DNA of 64,000 nucleotides from Microbulbifer celer (GCF_020991125.1 NZ_CP087715.1:3945501-4009500), one strand, 5' to 3'. Shown: positions 45,172 through 55,494, counted from the stretch's first letter. Notes: generated from the letters alone by a model not told the origin. Numbers and translations are program-made.

Positions 45172-45411
45172 TCAGCGGCTGGTCATCACAACCGCTATGC
45201 TGATAAATCCCAGTGCCGCCAGTGCCAGCGCGAACAGCTCCCGGTGGCGCTGCCAATGTGGGACCAGCAGCAACAGGGCCACCGGCGGTAATAGTAGCGC
45301 GATGATGCCAAACAGGGTGGACTGGGCAAAACACACCCGCAGCAGGTAAATCCACAGGGTCGCGCTCAGGATCAGGGCGAATACCAGCGATACGGCGGCG
45401 ACAGGTTGCAT
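45172..45411 (-). CDS. Small hypothetical membrane protein
   Basis: A 79-residue protein with three hydrophobic segments (AAVSLVFALILSATLWIYLL, FGIIALLLPPVALLLLV, LFALALAALGFISIAVV). No family recognised. It is convergent with tatC and divergent from the aminopeptidase gene; the two start regions nearly meet at 45411 and 45488. Confidence 0.6.
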   Translation of the reverse strand: MQPVAAVSLVFALILSATLWIYLLRVCFAQSTLFGIIALLLPPVALLLLVPHWQRHRELFALALAALGFISIAVVMTSR

Positions 45412-45487
45412 GGACGATTCCCGAGAGTTTTTCCTTCCACTGTTTAAGTTAGTCTCTTTTCCTGCACTCGATTTTCAGTCGTGGCGC

Positions 45488-46609
45488 ATGTCTCTGCACG
45501 CACTGGTTTTCCGGCGTGTGTGGATCGCTATTCTACTCGGTGCTCTGCTGTCGGGCTGTGAAACCGTGCACTTCTATTCTCAGGCCGCGGTGGGGCAGCT
45601 CAAAATTCTCGCCGGGCGCAAGCCCATCGAGCGACTGGTGGCGGATGAAAAAACGGCGCCGGAACTGCGCGGGCAGTTGCAGCGGGTGCAGTCAATACGC
45701 GCATACGCCGGTGCGGAACTGCACCTGCCGGTGGGCAAGGCGTACGGTGAATTTACCCAGCTGGAGGGAGAGTACCCGCTGTGGAACCTGATTGCCGCAC
45801 CGGAGTTTTCCCTGTCCCCGAAACGCTGGTGCTATCCCATCGCCGGCTGTGCCAGCTATCGGGGATACTTTGATAAGGCAGATGCACAGGCCCATGCCGG
45901 CCGACTGCGTGCGGCGGGTTACGATGTCTACCTGGGTCCTGTGCCCGCCTACAGTACCCTGGGTTGGTTTGATGATCCGGTGCTGTCCAGCTTCGTCGAC
46001 TGGAAACCCAGCCGACTGGCCAATCTGTTGTTCCACGAGCTGGCCCACCGCCGGGTGTATATCGCTGGCGATACCCGTTTCAATGAGAGTTTTGCCACCG
46101 CCGTGGCCCAGATCGCGCTGCCCGACTGGCGTCGGCGACAGGGAATCCCCGCACCGGCGCAGGCGAGTGTGGCCCAGGCACGCAAAATCAATGGCCTTAT
46201 GGTCATTGCGCGCAAACAGTTGGAAGCACTGTACGCCTCGGACAAGCCTGAAGGCGTCAAGCGGCAGGAAAAAGCGGCGACGCTGGAGCGGCTGCGCCGC
46301 TGTTATCGCAAAATGTCCGAAGGCTGGACTCGCGACGAGCGCTACGCACAGATGATTGAAAAGACCAACAATGCGACGTTGGCGCTGGTGAGCGAATACC
46401 AGTCGCAGGTCCCTGCTTTCAAGGTGCTGTTTGCAGATTCCGGACAGGACTGGGAGCGTTTTTATTCCGCCGTGGAACAGTTGGGCGCCCTGCCCAAAGC
46501 GCAGCGCAAGGCGCGTCTGGCGGCGTTGAGCAAGCGCGCTCAGACCTCCAGTAGGAAGGTGACCGGGCCATCATTGCACAGTGAGACCTGCATGTCGGCA
46601 GCGAACTGA
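45488..46609 (+). CDS. Putative aminopeptidase lipoprotein (PF10023-like)
   Basis: A 373-residue predicted zinc peptidase of the putative-aminopeptidase family. The start ATG at 45488 gives [18 protein letters not shown] and a lipobox LLSGC, so it is probably anchored to the outer or inner membrane. The metal motif is [25 protein letters not shown], with HExxH and a downstream glutamate. Other family-like stretches are [16 protein letters not shown] and [20 protein letters not shown]. The last 24 codons overlap the end of dtd on the other strand. Confidence 0.8.
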   Translation: MSLHALVFRRVWIAILLGALLSGCETVHFYSQAAVGQLKILAGRKPIERLVADEKTAPELRGQLQRVQSIRAYAGAELHLPVGKAYGEFTQLEGEYPLWNLIAAPEFSLSPKRWCYPIAGCASYRGYFDKADAQAHAGRLRAAGYDVYLGPVPAYSTLGWFDDPVLSSFVDWKPSRLANLLFHELAHRRVYIAGDTRFNESFATAVAQIALPDWRRRQGIPAPAQASVAQARKINGLMVIARKQLEALYASDKPEGVKRQEKAATLERLRRCYRKMSEGWTRDERYAQMIEKTNNATLALVSEYQSQVPAFKVLFADSGQDWERFYSAVEQLGALPKAQRKARLAALSKRAQTSSRKVTGPSLHSETCMSAAN

Positions 46610-46977
46610 CCACTGGCCACGGTGGCGAGCTTTTCCCGGGCCTGCGCGACAAAATAATCGTACAGCGCCTCCGCCTGCTGGGGTGTGGCGCCGCGGCTGA
46701 AACTGGGGCGCAGACCTTTGGCCGTATCCGCCACCAGAGTGAACTGACTGACCACCAGCAACCCGCCTTCCGCCTGTTGAACGTTCAGGTTCATCTTGCC
46801 CTGTTCATCGCTGAATATGCGGTAGTGCAGCACCTTGTGCAGCAGCTTGTCGGCGCTCTCACGGCTGTCAGTGGCCTCTACCCCCAGCAACAGCAGAATA
46901 CCGCCGTCAATGGCGCCAATCGCCTCTCCGGCCACGTCCACTCTGGCGTGACTTACCCGCTGAATCAGTCCTTTCAT
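46540..46977 (-). CDS. dtd: D-aminoacyl-tRNA deacylase
   Basis: Removes D-amino acids (and glycine from tRNA-Ala) mischarged on tRNA. A 145-residue dimeric enzyme starting [15 protein letters not shown], with [14 protein letters not shown], the catalytic SQFTL ([11 protein letters not shown]) and the cis Gly-Pro motif [11 protein letters not shown] near the end. Convergent with the aminopeptidase gene; coding regions overlap by 70 bases. Confidence 0.96.
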   Translation of the reverse strand: MKGLIQRVSHARVDVAGEAIGAIDGGILLLLGVEATDSRESADKLLHKVLHYRIFSDEQGKMNLNVQQAEGGLLVVSQFTLVADTAKGLRPSFSRGATPQQAEALYDYFVAQAREKLATVASGQFAADMQVSLCNDGPVTFLLEV

Positions 46978-47075
46978 CGTACCCTCTAACAGTGCTATAC
47001 CCGCCGGCTGGAACCAAACGGCCGAATCGCCTAGATTAGCCGATCGTATCCGTACAACAAAACCGGACCCCTTTG

Positions 47076-49229
47076 ATGAAAAAGCCCGTGATCGCCGTTG
47101 CGGCAGGCGTTATCGCCGCGATCGCAACCCTGGTTGCCACCAGCGACCAGGCCGACAACTCGCACTCCGAGAATACCTACCCCGCCACCCCCGTGGTCGA
47201 TCAGAAAGACGATTACTTCGGCACCGAGGTAGCCGACCCCTACCGCTGGATGGAAGACCTGGGCTCGAAGCAGGTCAAGGAGTGGGTGCGGGTGCAGAAC
47301 GATTATTCCCTGCCCAAGCTCAAGGCGCTGCCCGGGTGGGAGAAAATCAATCGCCGCCTGACCGATCTGTGGGAGTACGAGCGCTACGGTGTGCCGTACA
47401 AAAAGGCCGGGCAGGTATTCTACGAATACAACGATGGTTCCTGGGACCAGAGCGTGTTCTACACCACCGGGGATATCGCCAAGGACGGGCATGTGGTGCT
47501 CGATCCGCGCCAGCTGAGTAAAGACGGCACCGTTGCCGCCAAGCGCTATTCCGTCAGTCCCAATGGGCGCTACCTCGCCTATGGCACTTCCGATGGCGGT
47601 ACCGACTGGACCGACTTTCATGTGCGCGACCTGAAAACCCGCCGTCTGCTGCCGGATCATTTAAAGGGGATAAAGTTCAGTGATGCGAGTTGGGCCAAGG
47701 ATGAATCCGGGTTTTACTACAGCCGTTATCCGTTCAACACTTCACCCGAAAAGGACGGCAGCGCGGACGACAGCAAACAGGTTTCGGTGTACTTCCACAA
47801 AATCGGCGAGCCGCAGGAAAAAGATGCGTTAATCTACCAGGTTACCGACCATCCCACGCGCAATCCGGATGCCGAAGTCAGCGATGACGGCCGTTACCTG
47901 ATCCTGAATATTTTCGACGGCTATGACAGCAATGGTATTTACTACCGCGACCTGCAAAGTGACGACGAGAAGGTTGTAAAGTTACTCGATCGGTGGGATG
48001 CGCTGTACCACTATTTGGGCAATACGGACGATACTTTCTACTTTGAAACCAATGCCGATGCCACCAATGGCCGTATTATTGCTATCGACGTTAAAAATCC
48101 GGAGAAAAAACACTGGAAAACTCTGGTGCCAGAACAGAAAGATGCACTGCAAAGCGCAAGCCTGGTTGGTGAACGATTTGTACTGCACTACCTGGAAGAT
48201 GCCAAATCCAAAGTGGTGGTGACAGACCTCACTGGTAGGCAGAAGTATCAGCTGAAACTGCCGGGCATGGGGACCGTCGAGGGGTTCTATGGCCAGCCGG
48301 ATGACCCGGAAACCTACTATGCCTTCAGTAATTTCCTCACACCTCCCAGTATCTACAAACTGGATGTCCACTCCGGGGAAACGGAAAAAGTAAAAGCGCC
48401 GGATTACCCGGCAGATTTCTCTGATTACACTGTCAACCAGCATTTCTTTACCAGCAAAGACGGCACCCGCGTACCGCTGTTTCTGGTGCACAAGAAGGGG
48501 CTGAAAAAAGATGCACAGAATTCCACCCTGTTGTATGGCTACGGCGGCTTCAATGCCGCGCAGTTACCGCGTTTTTATACCCGCTTTGCGGGATGGCTGG
48601 ATATGGGCGGCACCTTTGCCATGGTCAACCTGCGCGGTGGCAGCGAGTACGGTGGTGACTGGCACAAGGCCGGTACCAAGCTCAATAAACAGAATGTGTT
48701 TGATGACTTTATCGGGGCCGCGGAATGGTTGATCGATGAGAAGATCACCTCGCCGGAAAAACTGGGCATCATGGGGCGCTCGAACGGCGGTCTGCTGGTG
48801 GGCGCGACCGAAGTGCAGCGCCCGGAACTGTTCAAGGTGGCGCTGCCCATCGTCGGTGTGCTGGATATGTTGCGTTACCACACCGCTTCCGCCAACGCGC
48901 GTCAGTGGTCCAGTGACTACGGCCTGTCGGAAAATGAACAAGAGTTTGAGGCCCTGCACGCCTATTCGCCGGTACACAACACCCGGAAAGGCGCCTGCTA
49001 TCCGGCAACCTTGATTACCACCGCGGAAAAGGATGATCGTGTGGTGCCCTGGCACAGCTTCAAGTTTGCCGCGTCCCTGCAGCGGGATCAGGGCTGCGAT
49101 AACCCGGTTTACCTCGCCGTGGAAACCCGCGCGGGCCACGGTGCCGGCAAGCCGGTGTGGATGCAGGTGGAAGATTTCACCAACCAGTTTGCATTCCTGG
49201 CGAACGAATTGGGGCTGCGTGTTGAGTAA
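47076..49229 (+). CDS. Prolyl oligopeptidase family serine peptidase (S9A), exported
   Basis: Cleaves short proline-containing peptides. The 717 residues begin with a membrane/signal segment ([21 protein letters not shown]), so the enzyme is likely periplasmic. [18 protein letters not shown] starts the mature part, a seven-blade propeller follows (about 80-430) and then the alpha/beta hydrolase: LLYGYGGFN, the nucleophile [11 protein letters not shown], and the histidine region [12 protein letters not shown]. The ATG after an in-frame TTG was chosen as start. Confidence 0.93.
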   Translation: MKKPVIAVAAGVIAAIATLVATSDQADNSHSENTYPATPVVDQKDDYFGTEVADPYRWMEDLGSKQVKEWVRVQNDYSLPKLKALPGWEKINRRLTDLWEYERYGVPYKKAGQVFYEYNDGSWDQSVFYTTGDIAKDGHVVLDPRQLSKDGTVAAKRYSVSPNGRYLAYGTSDGGTDWTDFHVRDLKTRRLLPDHLKGIKFSDASWAKDESGFYYSRYPFNTSPEKDGSADDSKQVSVYFHKIGEPQEKDALIYQVTDHPTRNPDAEVSDDGRYLILNIFDGYDSNGIYYRDLQSDDEKVVKLLDRWDALYHYLGNTDDTFYFETNADATNGRIIAIDVKNPEKKHWKTLVPEQKDALQSASLVGERFVLHYLEDAKSKVVVTDLTGRQKYQLKLPGMGTVEGFYGQPDDPETYYAFSNFLTPPSIYKLDVHSGETEKVKAPDYPADFSDYTVNQHFFTSKDGTRVPLFLVHKKGLKKDAQNSTLLYGYGGFNAAQLPRFYTRFAGWLDMGGTFAMVNLRGGSEYGGDWHKAGTKLNKQNVFDDFIGAAEWLIDEKITSPEKLGIMGRSNGGLLVGATEVQRPELFKVALPIVGVLDMLRYHTASANARQWSSDYGLSENEQEFEALHAYSPVHNTRKGACYPATLITTAEKDDRVVPWHSFKFAASLQRDQGCDNPVYLAVETRAGHGAGKPVWMQVEDFTNQFAFLANELGLRVE

Positions 49230-49401
49230 TGTCAAACACCGGTTTGTTACCGGCGGTAGCCGTCAGTACCGGGGCGAAAAGGGGGCTGGGGTACAATGCC
49301 TCGAATGCCTAGGTCGACCCGGAAACCAGATTACAAGAATCGCGAGACTGGCTGCTTGCCGAGAGGCAATTGTCGCTGGACAATGATGGAGGGAAGAGAA
49401 T

Positions 49402-49491
49402 ATGAACCGGCGCAATATCATTTTCGTACTGGTCATTACACTGTTGATCCTGCAGCTGATACAACACTACTTTTTCTCCGGCGCCGCGTAA
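49402..49491 (+). CDS. Candidate 29-residue single-span membrane protein
   Basis: Translates as MNRRNIIFVLVITLLILQLI followed by a short end (QHYFFSGAA). It has a basic start and one membrane span. A strong ribosome site, GGAGGGAAGAG, precedes the ATG by about nine bases. It lies 58 bases before mscS in the same direction. It is too short for family assignment; a small regulatory or accessory membrane peptide is possible. Confidence 0.5.
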   Translation: MNRRNIIFVLVITLLILQLIQHYFFSGAA

Positions 49492-49549
49492 AAGTGGCCG
49501 CCGAGCGCATCAATCAACGTCATTTGTTAAATACAATTTGGGAGGGGCT

Positions 49550-50395
49550 GTGCAAGCACTGAAGGAACAATTGGAAGCCTTGTGGCCCGTGGCCATGAAT
49601 ATTGGCCTGAATATCTTATGGGCCCTGTTGGCCTTCTTTGTCACCTGGGTGGCGGTGAAACTGGTGCGTCGCTCGGTGCTGAAACTGGGGGATCGCGGTG
49701 TCGATGAAACCCTGATTCCGGTGCTGGAGACCCTGGCAGTCTGGGGCACCTGGGCGATCGGCGCGATGGTGGTATTGGATATTTTCGGCGCCAATACCAC
49801 CAGTCTGGTTGCCCTGCTGGGGGCTGCGGGCCTCGCCATTGGCTTTGCGCTCAAGGATACCCTGGCCTGTATTGCCGCCGGCTTCGTACTGCTCGGGCTG
49901 CGTCCCTTTCGTGTTGGCGAGACCATCCAGTTTGGCAGTACCCTCGGCACGGTGCGCAAGGTCGGGCTGTTTATCACCGAGATGGATACGGTGGATGGCC
50001 TGCGTGTTTCTGCACCCAATGACAAGGTTTGGGGGGAAACCATTACTAACTTCACCCGTAATAGCAGCCGCCGCATTGAGATCATTGCCAGCATTGCCTA
50101 CGGCGACGATATCGAAACCGGCATGAAGGTGCTGCGCAACCTGGTGGCAGAGGAACCGCGCCTGCTGGAAGACCCGGAGCCCCAGTATGCCGTGTGCGCG
50201 CTGGCAGACAGCTCAGTTAACCTGCACCTGCGGGCCTGGGCCAAAACCGATGACTACTGGGACGTGCACTGGGATTTCATGAAGAAGCTGAAACCTGCGC
50301 TGGAAGCGGAGGGGCTGAGCATTCCATTCCCGCAGCGGGAATTGCATATCATCAATTCTGTCGAGGCCAGCCATAAAGAGACCAAGAGTCAATAA
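49550..50395 (+). CDS. mscS: Small-conductance mechanosensitive channel MscS
   Basis: Heptameric inner-membrane channel that opens on hypo-osmotic shock. The start is GTG right after GGGAGGGG. The 281 residues have three membrane segments; the pore helix is LLGAAGLAIGFALKDTLACIAAGFVLLGLRPFRVGE, with the Ala/Gly pattern of MscS. The beta domain follows (IQFGSTLGTVRKVGLFITEM, VSAPNDKVWGETITNFTRN), then the C-terminal vestibule domain (IIASIAYGDDIETGMKVL). Confidence 0.93.
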   Translation: MQALKEQLEALWPVAMNIGLNILWALLAFFVTWVAVKLVRRSVLKLGDRGVDETLIPVLETLAVWGTWAIGAMVVLDIFGANTTSLVALLGAAGLAIGFALKDTLACIAAGFVLLGLRPFRVGETIQFGSTLGTVRKVGLFITEMDTVDGLRVSAPNDKVWGETITNFTRNSSRRIEIIASIAYGDDIETGMKVLRNLVAEEPRLLEDPEPQYAVCALADSSVNLHLRAWAKTDDYWDVHWDFMKKLKPALEAEGLSIPFPQRELHIINSVEASHKETKSQ

Positions 50396-50433
50396 GCCGG
50401 CGAGATACAGAAGATTAAATATCCGTGTAAAAC

Positions 50434-50469
50434 TGTTTCATCAACAGCTTCATCGACAGTTTCATCAAC
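50434..50469 (+). repeat. Three tandem 12-base repeats
   Basis: TGTTTCATCAAC, AGCTTCATCGAC and AGTTTCATCAAC follow each other without gaps between mscS and the DUF885 gene, in an AT-richer leader. Confidence 0.8.
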
Positions 50470-50529
50470 TACCTGTGCACTCACAAGGTCGCACAAGAGC
50501 TTATAAATAGCCTAATAGAGGAAAAATAG

Positions 50530-52422
50530 ATGCGTAAGACGCTTCTGAGTATGGTGATTTTTTCGGTCATCACCGGCTGTGATCAGGCCGACCAGCAAAA
50601 AACCGATGGTGTGGAAGCTAACAGCGGCACCGAACAGGTTGCGGTGCAGTCTGCGGACCAATCTACAGCAAAAGATCCACAGGCAGAGACCCAGCGTCTC
50701 GGCGCGTGGCTGGATACCAAGTATGAAGAGCAGCTGCAGTTCAGCCCGATGCAGCTCAGTTATCTCGGCCGCAAAGAGCAGTACGACAAGATCGACGATA
50801 TGAGCAAGGCTGCGGATGAGAAAGAGCTGCAGTGGAAAGCGGATTCGGTTGCGGAACTGAAAGAAAAATTCGATTACGACAGCCTGTCCCCAGAGGGAAA
50901 GGAGTCCTACGATCTGTGGATCTTCCAGTACCAGCAGGAGAAAGAAGGCCAGCCGTTCTGGGATCACAATTATTTTGCCGGCGAACTCGGCGGCCCTGAA
51001 GCGTCCCTGCCCACCTTCCTGATCAACCAGCACAAGGTGGACAGCGAAGATGATATGCGGGCATATATCGCCCGTATCGGCGGTGTCAGTCGTGCCCTTG
51101 GACAGCAACTCGAGCGCGCCCAGGAGTCCGCTAAAAAAGGTATTCGCCCACCGCGTTTTGCCTACGATCTGGCGATCGAGCGCGCGCAGAAAGTCATTGC
51201 CGGGCAACCTTTTGCTGAGGGCGAGGATGCGCCGCTGATGGCCGATGCCAAAAGCAAGATCGAGAGCCTGAAAAAAGACGGCAAGATCGATGGCGACACT
51301 GCCGAAGCATTACAGGCAGAAGTGGTCACTGCACTGAAAGAGCAGTTCAAACCGTCCTACGAAGCTTATATCGCCTGGTTGGAAGAAGACCGCACCAATG
51401 CCAGCGAAGTGGCCAAGGGCGTGTCCAACCTGCCCGATGGCGATGCCTTCTATAACAACCGCCTGGCTCGCTATACCACTCTGCCGCTGACTGCCGATGA
51501 AGTGCATCAGATTGGTCTCGACGAAGTCGCCCGTCTCCGCAAGGAAATGGAAAAGATTAAAGAGCAGGTAGAGTTTGACGGATCTTTACAGGAGTTCTTC
51601 ACCTTTATCCGTACAGACGATCAGTTCTACTTCCCGAACACGGATGAAGGCCGCAAACAGTACCTGGAGCAGACGCAGGGATTCCTCGACGATATCGAGA
51701 AAAAGCTGCCGGAGTATTTCGGTATTCTGCCTAAGGCCGGCCTGGTGGTTAAGCGGGTCGAAGCTTTCCGTGAAGTCCCCGGCGGTGCCCAGCACTATCA
51801 GCCGGGTACCCCCGACGGCTCCCGCCCGGGCACCTACTATGTGCACATGTCTGACATGAGTGCGCTCTCCTCCACCGATATGGAAACCGTGACCTATCAC
51901 GAGGGCAATCCCGGCCACCATATGCAGATCTCCATTGCCCAGGAGCTGGAGGGTATTCCAAAATTCCGTACCCAGGCACACTTTACCCCGTATATCGAAG
52001 GCTGGGCACTGTACTCGGAAGCGCTGGCGAAGGAAATGGGACAGTTCCAGGATCCGTACCGGGACTTCGGACGCCTGACCGCCGAGATGTGGCGTGCCAT
52101 CCGCCTGGTTGTGGATACCGGCATGCACAGCAAAGGCTGGAGTCAGGATCAGGCGGTGGAGTACTTCCTGGAAAATTCCGCGATTCCGGAAGGCGCAGTG
52201 CGCTCAGAGGTGCGTCGCTACCTGACCCTGCCGGGCCAGGCGACCTCCTACAAAATCGGCATGCTGAAGATTCAGGAGCTGCGCGCTAAAGCGGAGGAAG
52301 CTCTGGGTGACCAGTTCGATATCCGCAAATTCCACGACACGGTACTCGGTGGTGGTGCGCTGCCATTACCGTTGCTGGAAAAGCGTGTAAATGACTGGAT
52401 TGCCAGTGTGAAAGCCGGCTGA
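50530..52422 (+). CDS. DUF885 family lipoprotein (predicted metallopeptidase)
   Basis: A 630-residue lipoprotein: MRKTLLSMVIFSVITGC with Cys17 as lipid site, then a disordered linker to about residue 55. The DUF885 domain fills the rest. Its metal motif is TVTYHEGNPGHHMQIS (HExxxGHH-type, near residue 460), with EGWALYSEALAKEMG downstream supplying a glutamate ligand, as in predicted gluzincin peptidases. Close to the C-terminus SEVRRYLTLPGQATSYKIG is a well-kept family block. A terminator follows. Confidence 0.9.
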   Translation: MRKTLLSMVIFSVITGCDQADQQKTDGVEANSGTEQVAVQSADQSTAKDPQAETQRLGAWLDTKYEEQLQFSPMQLSYLGRKEQYDKIDDMSKAADEKELQWKADSVAELKEKFDYDSLSPEGKESYDLWIFQYQQEKEGQPFWDHNYFAGELGGPEASLPTFLINQHKVDSEDDMRAYIARIGGVSRALGQQLERAQESAKKGIRPPRFAYDLAIERAQKVIAGQPFAEGEDAPLMADAKSKIESLKKDGKIDGDTAEALQAEVVTALKEQFKPSYEAYIAWLEEDRTNASEVAKGVSNLPDGDAFYNNRLARYTTLPLTADEVHQIGLDEVARLRKEMEKIKEQVEFDGSLQEFFTFIRTDDQFYFPNTDEGRKQYLEQTQGFLDDIEKKLPEYFGILPKAGLVVKRVEAFREVPGGAQHYQPGTPDGSRPGTYYVHMSDMSALSSTDMETVTYHEGNPGHHMQISIAQELEGIPKFRTQAHFTPYIEGWALYSEALAKEMGQFQDPYRDFGRLTAEMWRAIRLVVDTGMHSKGWSQDQAVEYFLENSAIPEGAVRSEVRRYLTLPGQATSYKIGMLKIQELRAKAEEALGDQFDIRKFHDTVLGGGALPLPLLEKRVNDWIASVKAG

Positions 52423-52443
52423 TCGGATGCGGCTGTAAAGGAG

Positions 52444-52475
52444 AAAATGGCGGGCCACGTGCCCGCCATTTTTTT
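52444..52475 (+). terminator. Terminator after the DUF885 gene
   Basis: AAAATGGCGGGC pairs with GCCCGCCATTTT around CACGT, continuing into a T run. Confidence 0.92.
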
Positions 52476-52525
52476 ATTCAACTATTTTTAGATGGAAGTG
52501 AAAGAGATTCATCCGCGGAGAAGCC

Positions 52526-53284
52526 ATGCCAACAGACAAAGCGCGCAGACAACAGCTTCGGCAGGAGCATCGCCCGGAAAATATCGCGCGACGTCTGCAG
52601 CAACCTCCCGAGCCGCGCCGTCTGTCGGACTTGGTGCTGGGTGCGATTGACGGTTGTATCACCACTTTTGCCATCGTCTGCGGCGCGTATGGCGCGGGCT
52701 TCCCATCGTCAGTCGTCGTGGTAATGGGAATTGCCAATCTGATAGCGGATGGGTTCAGTATGGCGGTGAGCAACTACGAGGCGGTCGGGGCGGAGCAACA
52801 TTTCTTCGAGTCTGCTCGCAGAACGGAAGAGCAACACATCGAATTGGTCCCCGAGGGTGAGCGCGAAGAGATTCGACAGATATTTGCAGCCAAAGGCTTC
52901 CGCGGCGAGAGCCTGGAATTGATAGTGAATACGGTGACATCTGACCGCCGGCTGTGGGTCGATACGATGCTGCAGGAGGAGTATGGTTTATCCAGAGTTT
53001 TCCCCAACGCATTTGCGTCTGCGTGGTGGACATTTATTGCCTTTGTAGTGGTTGGGCTTATACCCCTGACCCCATTCCTTTTTTCAGGATTGACGCAAAC
53101 GCAGGAATTTGTCGGTAGTGCCCTGCTCGCGGGTGTTGTCTTTATTGCGATCGGGTTAGTGAAGGGAGTGGTAAACCGGACGGCGCGCTTGCGGTCGGCA
53201 TTCAGGACTTTTCTGCTTGGTGGCGGTGCCGCAGCTTTGGCGTTCTGTGTTGGCTATCTGTTGCGACAAGCGTTTAATTTTTAA
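52526..53284 (+). CDS. VIT1/CCC1-family transporter
   Basis: Inner-membrane protein of the vacuolar iron transporter family, whose members move Fe2+ or Mn2+. The 252 residues show the family first helix DLVLGAIDGCITTFAIVCGAYGA, then VVVMGIANLIADGFSMAVSNY, a cytosolic glutamate-rich loop (ESARRTEEQHIELVPEGEREEI) that would bind metal, and three more membrane segments to the end. It may detoxify excess iron; no Fur box was identified upstream. Confidence 0.88.
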   Translation: MPTDKARRQQLRQEHRPENIARRLQQPPEPRRLSDLVLGAIDGCITTFAIVCGAYGAGFPSSVVVVMGIANLIADGFSMAVSNYEAVGAEQHFFESARRTEEQHIELVPEGEREEIRQIFAAKGFRGESLELIVNTVTSDRRLWVDTMLQEEYGLSRVFPNAFASAWWTFIAFVVVGLIPLTPFLFSGLTQTQEFVGSALLAGVVFIAIGLVKGVVNRTARLRSAFRTFLLGGGAAALAFCVGYLLRQAFNF

Positions 53285-53399
53285 AGTGTTTGATAGGAAC
53301 CAGAGGTTATCATTGCTCGGCTGGTTGCGATATCATTAATAGAGGAGCCGCAACGATATAGGGCATCTCTATAAATCAGCCCCACAGGAATATCCAATC

Positions 53400-53789
53400 A
53401 TGTTCTCGTATCAGGTAGAGCCCCGGTTTTCGGAAACCGATGCCCTCGGGCATATCAATAACACTATTGTACCCAACTGGTTTGAACACGGGCGCATGCC
53501 GATCTTCCGGATTTTCAATCCGGACCTTTCTCTGGTGCAGTGGAATCTGATCCTGAAGAAAATGGATGTGGATTTCGTTGCACAGATTTACCTCTTTTCA
53601 CCAGTTGAGATCCGCACCAGCATCACTGCGATCGGCAATACGTCACTGACGATCCATCAGGAAGTCTGGCAGGAAGACAAACTGGTGGCCCAGGGCGACT
53701 GCGTCATGGTGCACTTTGATTATGAAAATCAGACCAAGGCGCCGATACCGGATGACGTGCGTCAACAACTGGCTCAGCACCTTGTCTGA
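53400..53789 (+). CDS. Hot-dog fold acyl-CoA thioesterase
   Basis: A 129-residue single-domain enzyme of the 4-hydroxybenzoyl-CoA thioesterase/YbgC type. RFSETDALGHINNTIVPNWFEHGR carries the catalytic aspartate region, then the central helix and the EIRTSITAIGNTSLTIHQEVWQ strands. Substrate chain length cannot be read from sequence. It stands alone; the convergent Hsp20 gene ends 48 bases away. Confidence 0.88.
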   Translation: MFSYQVEPRFSETDALGHINNTIVPNWFEHGRMPIFRIFNPDLSLVQWNLILKKMDVDFVAQIYLFSPVEIRTSITAIGNTSLTIHQEVWQEDKLVAQGDCVMVHFDYENQTKAPIPDDVRQQLAQHLV

Positions 53790-53837
53790 AATCTAACTTT
53801 CAACAACGTTTAACACGGCAGTGGCTGGCCCGTTGTC

Positions 53838-54266
53838 TCAGTGAATCTGGATTTTGTGGCTGGCAGGTTTTTGGGGCTCCGCTTTGGGCACTGTCAGAGT
53901 CAACACGCCGTCTTTGAATGTCGCGTCGATGTCATCCTCGTCGACGTCTTTTCCCAGGTTGAAACTGCGGGTGAACTTGCCGTAGCGGCGCTCTTGACGT
54001 AGCACCCGGTGCTCTTCATTTTCCGGCACCTGCCGGCGCATTTCCGCCTCCACGGTGAGCACACCGTTTTCCAGCGTCACGCTCAGGTCTTCCTTGCGCA
54101 CACCGGGCATTTCCGCACATATTTCATAATGATCTTTGCGTTCATTGATGTCGACCCGGGGGGTGTGAAAGCCGCTGCGGGCTTCTCCCGCTTCCTGTCC
54201 GGTGCTGAAAAACTGCTCCACGATTTCATCGAAATCGAGCATTTTGTCGCGAGGTATCAATTTCAT
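53838..54266 (-). CDS. Small heat-shock protein Hsp20
   Basis: Holdase chaperone. The alpha-crystallin domain runs from PRVDINERKDHYEICAEMPGVRKEDLSV through GVLTVEAEMRRQ and YGKFTRSFNLGKDVDEDDIDATFKDGVLTLTVPKAE. The end, KPASHKIQIH, carries the IxI oligomer motif. Of four in-frame ATGs I chose the one giving MKLIPRDKMLDFDE since GGGAG lies nine bases upstream. RpoH control is likely by family, but no heat-shock promoter was confirmed. Confidence 0.92.
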   Translation of the reverse strand: MKLIPRDKMLDFDEIVEQFFSTGQEAGEARSGFHTPRVDINERKDHYEICAEMPGVRKEDLSVTLENGVLTVEAEMRRQVPENEEHRVLRQERRYGKFTRSFNLGKDVDEDDIDATFKDGVLTLTVPKAEPQKPASHKIQIH

Positions 54267-54402
54267 GGCGGGCATCTCCCGATTCATCAACATGTGATCG
54301 GCAACTCGAGTTCGCAGAGCTGCCAGTGTGGTATGTGGACAAATTATAGGGAGGCGGGGCCGGTTCCGTAGGGTGGGTTTGGAGCCGGTGCGGTGGCGGG
54401 CG

Positions 54403-55494
54403 TCAGGCGCTGACTACCCGGTTGCGGCCATCATTTTTGGCGCGGTACATTCGGGCATCGGCCTGTGCCAGCAGCTGCCCGTGCCCCACCGCCGCTGGGT
54501 TACCTTCGGCAACGCCAAAGCTGATGGAAATGTTCACATCCTGGGGATACTGCTTGCTCAGTGCTTCCACCCGGTCGCGGAGCTTTTCCGCCAGTATACC
54601 GCCGCCGGCCGCATCGGTATTGGGCAGCAGAATCAGAAATTCCTCACCGCCCCAGCGCGCCACCATATCGTCCGCGCGGGTATTGCTGCGCAGCACTTCC
54701 GCCACATCTTTGAGCACCTGGTCACCGAAGCTGTGGCCGTGGGTATCGTTGATGTATTTGAAGCTGTCCAGGTCGCCGATCAGTACGGAATAGCGGCCCG
54801 CCAGCTCGCGGTTGCGACGCTCCAGTTCATCGATGGCGCGGTAGGCCTCGCGGCGGTTGGCGAGTCCGGTCAGGGCGTCGGTGCTGGCATGGTTTTCCAG
54901 TTCCGCGGTCAGCATATGCAGCATCTGTTGGGTCTGATGGCGGCTGCTGTCGAGAATTGCGGTGAGCGCGGTGAGAGCGCCAAAAATGGCGATAAAGCGC
55001 GCGCGGTGCCCGGTGTCGTAGTGGGCCTGCAGGCCGGGAAAATCTGGATAAAACAGGATGAGCGCGGTAGCGCCACCAATGCAGGTCAGGGTCACTGTAC
55101 CCCACTTGTAGCCGTAGAGGTTGATGAACCCCGGCACCAGCATCACCGCCCACATCAGGCCGGTGTTGTTCACTCCGCCGGAAAGCAACAAATAGAAATA
55201 GAGTACCAACAGCAGCGCGCCTACCAGCAGTGGGGTTTTGCGGCTGGGGCCGGCGATATTCACCCCGATGTAGGACAGCAGAATCACTGCCGCCACCGCA
55301 AACAGGGTACCGGCGAGAAAAACATCGCCCCCCATCAGGGCAATCACACCCATGGCGCCGGTGATGGCGAGGGCGAAAATCAGCATATAGCCAGAGGCCT
55401 GTATACGGCGGCGCAGTTCCAGTCCGCGCGCCTGGGCGACCGGGTCGGTATAGGGCTGGAATTGTTGTTGTGATTGCAGCGCGAAATTCATCAT
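54403..55494 (-). CDS. Membrane-bound diguanylate cyclase (GGDEF)
   Basis: Makes cyclic-di-GMP from two GTP. Residues ~33-180 form six hydrophobic segments of an MHYT/7TM-like sensor, and the GGDEF domain follows: STDALTGLANRREAYRAIDEL, LIGDLDSFKYINDTHGHSFGD, then the active site RWGGEEFLILLP (GGEEF at 282-286). The inhibitory I-site RADD is present at 273-276, exactly five residues before it, so product inhibition is expected. No EAL domain. Divergent from the macro-domain gene. Confidence 0.93.
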   Translation of the reverse strand: MMNFALQSQQQFQPYTDPVAQARGLELRRRIQASGYMLIFALAITGAMGVIALMGGDVFLAGTLFAVAAVILLSYIGVNIAGPSRKTPLLVGALLLVLYFYLLLSGGVNNTGLMWAVMLVPGFINLYGYKWGTVTLTCIGGATALILFYPDFPGLQAHYDTGHRARFIAIFGALTALTAILDSSRHQTQQMLHMLTAELENHASTDALTGLANRREAYRAIDELERRNRELAGRYSVLIGDLDSFKYINDTHGHSFGDQVLKDVAEVLRSNTRADDMVARWGGEEFLILLPNTDAAGGGILAEKLRDRVEALSKQYPQDVNISISFGVAEGNPAAVGHGQLLAQADARMYRAKNDGRNRVVSA

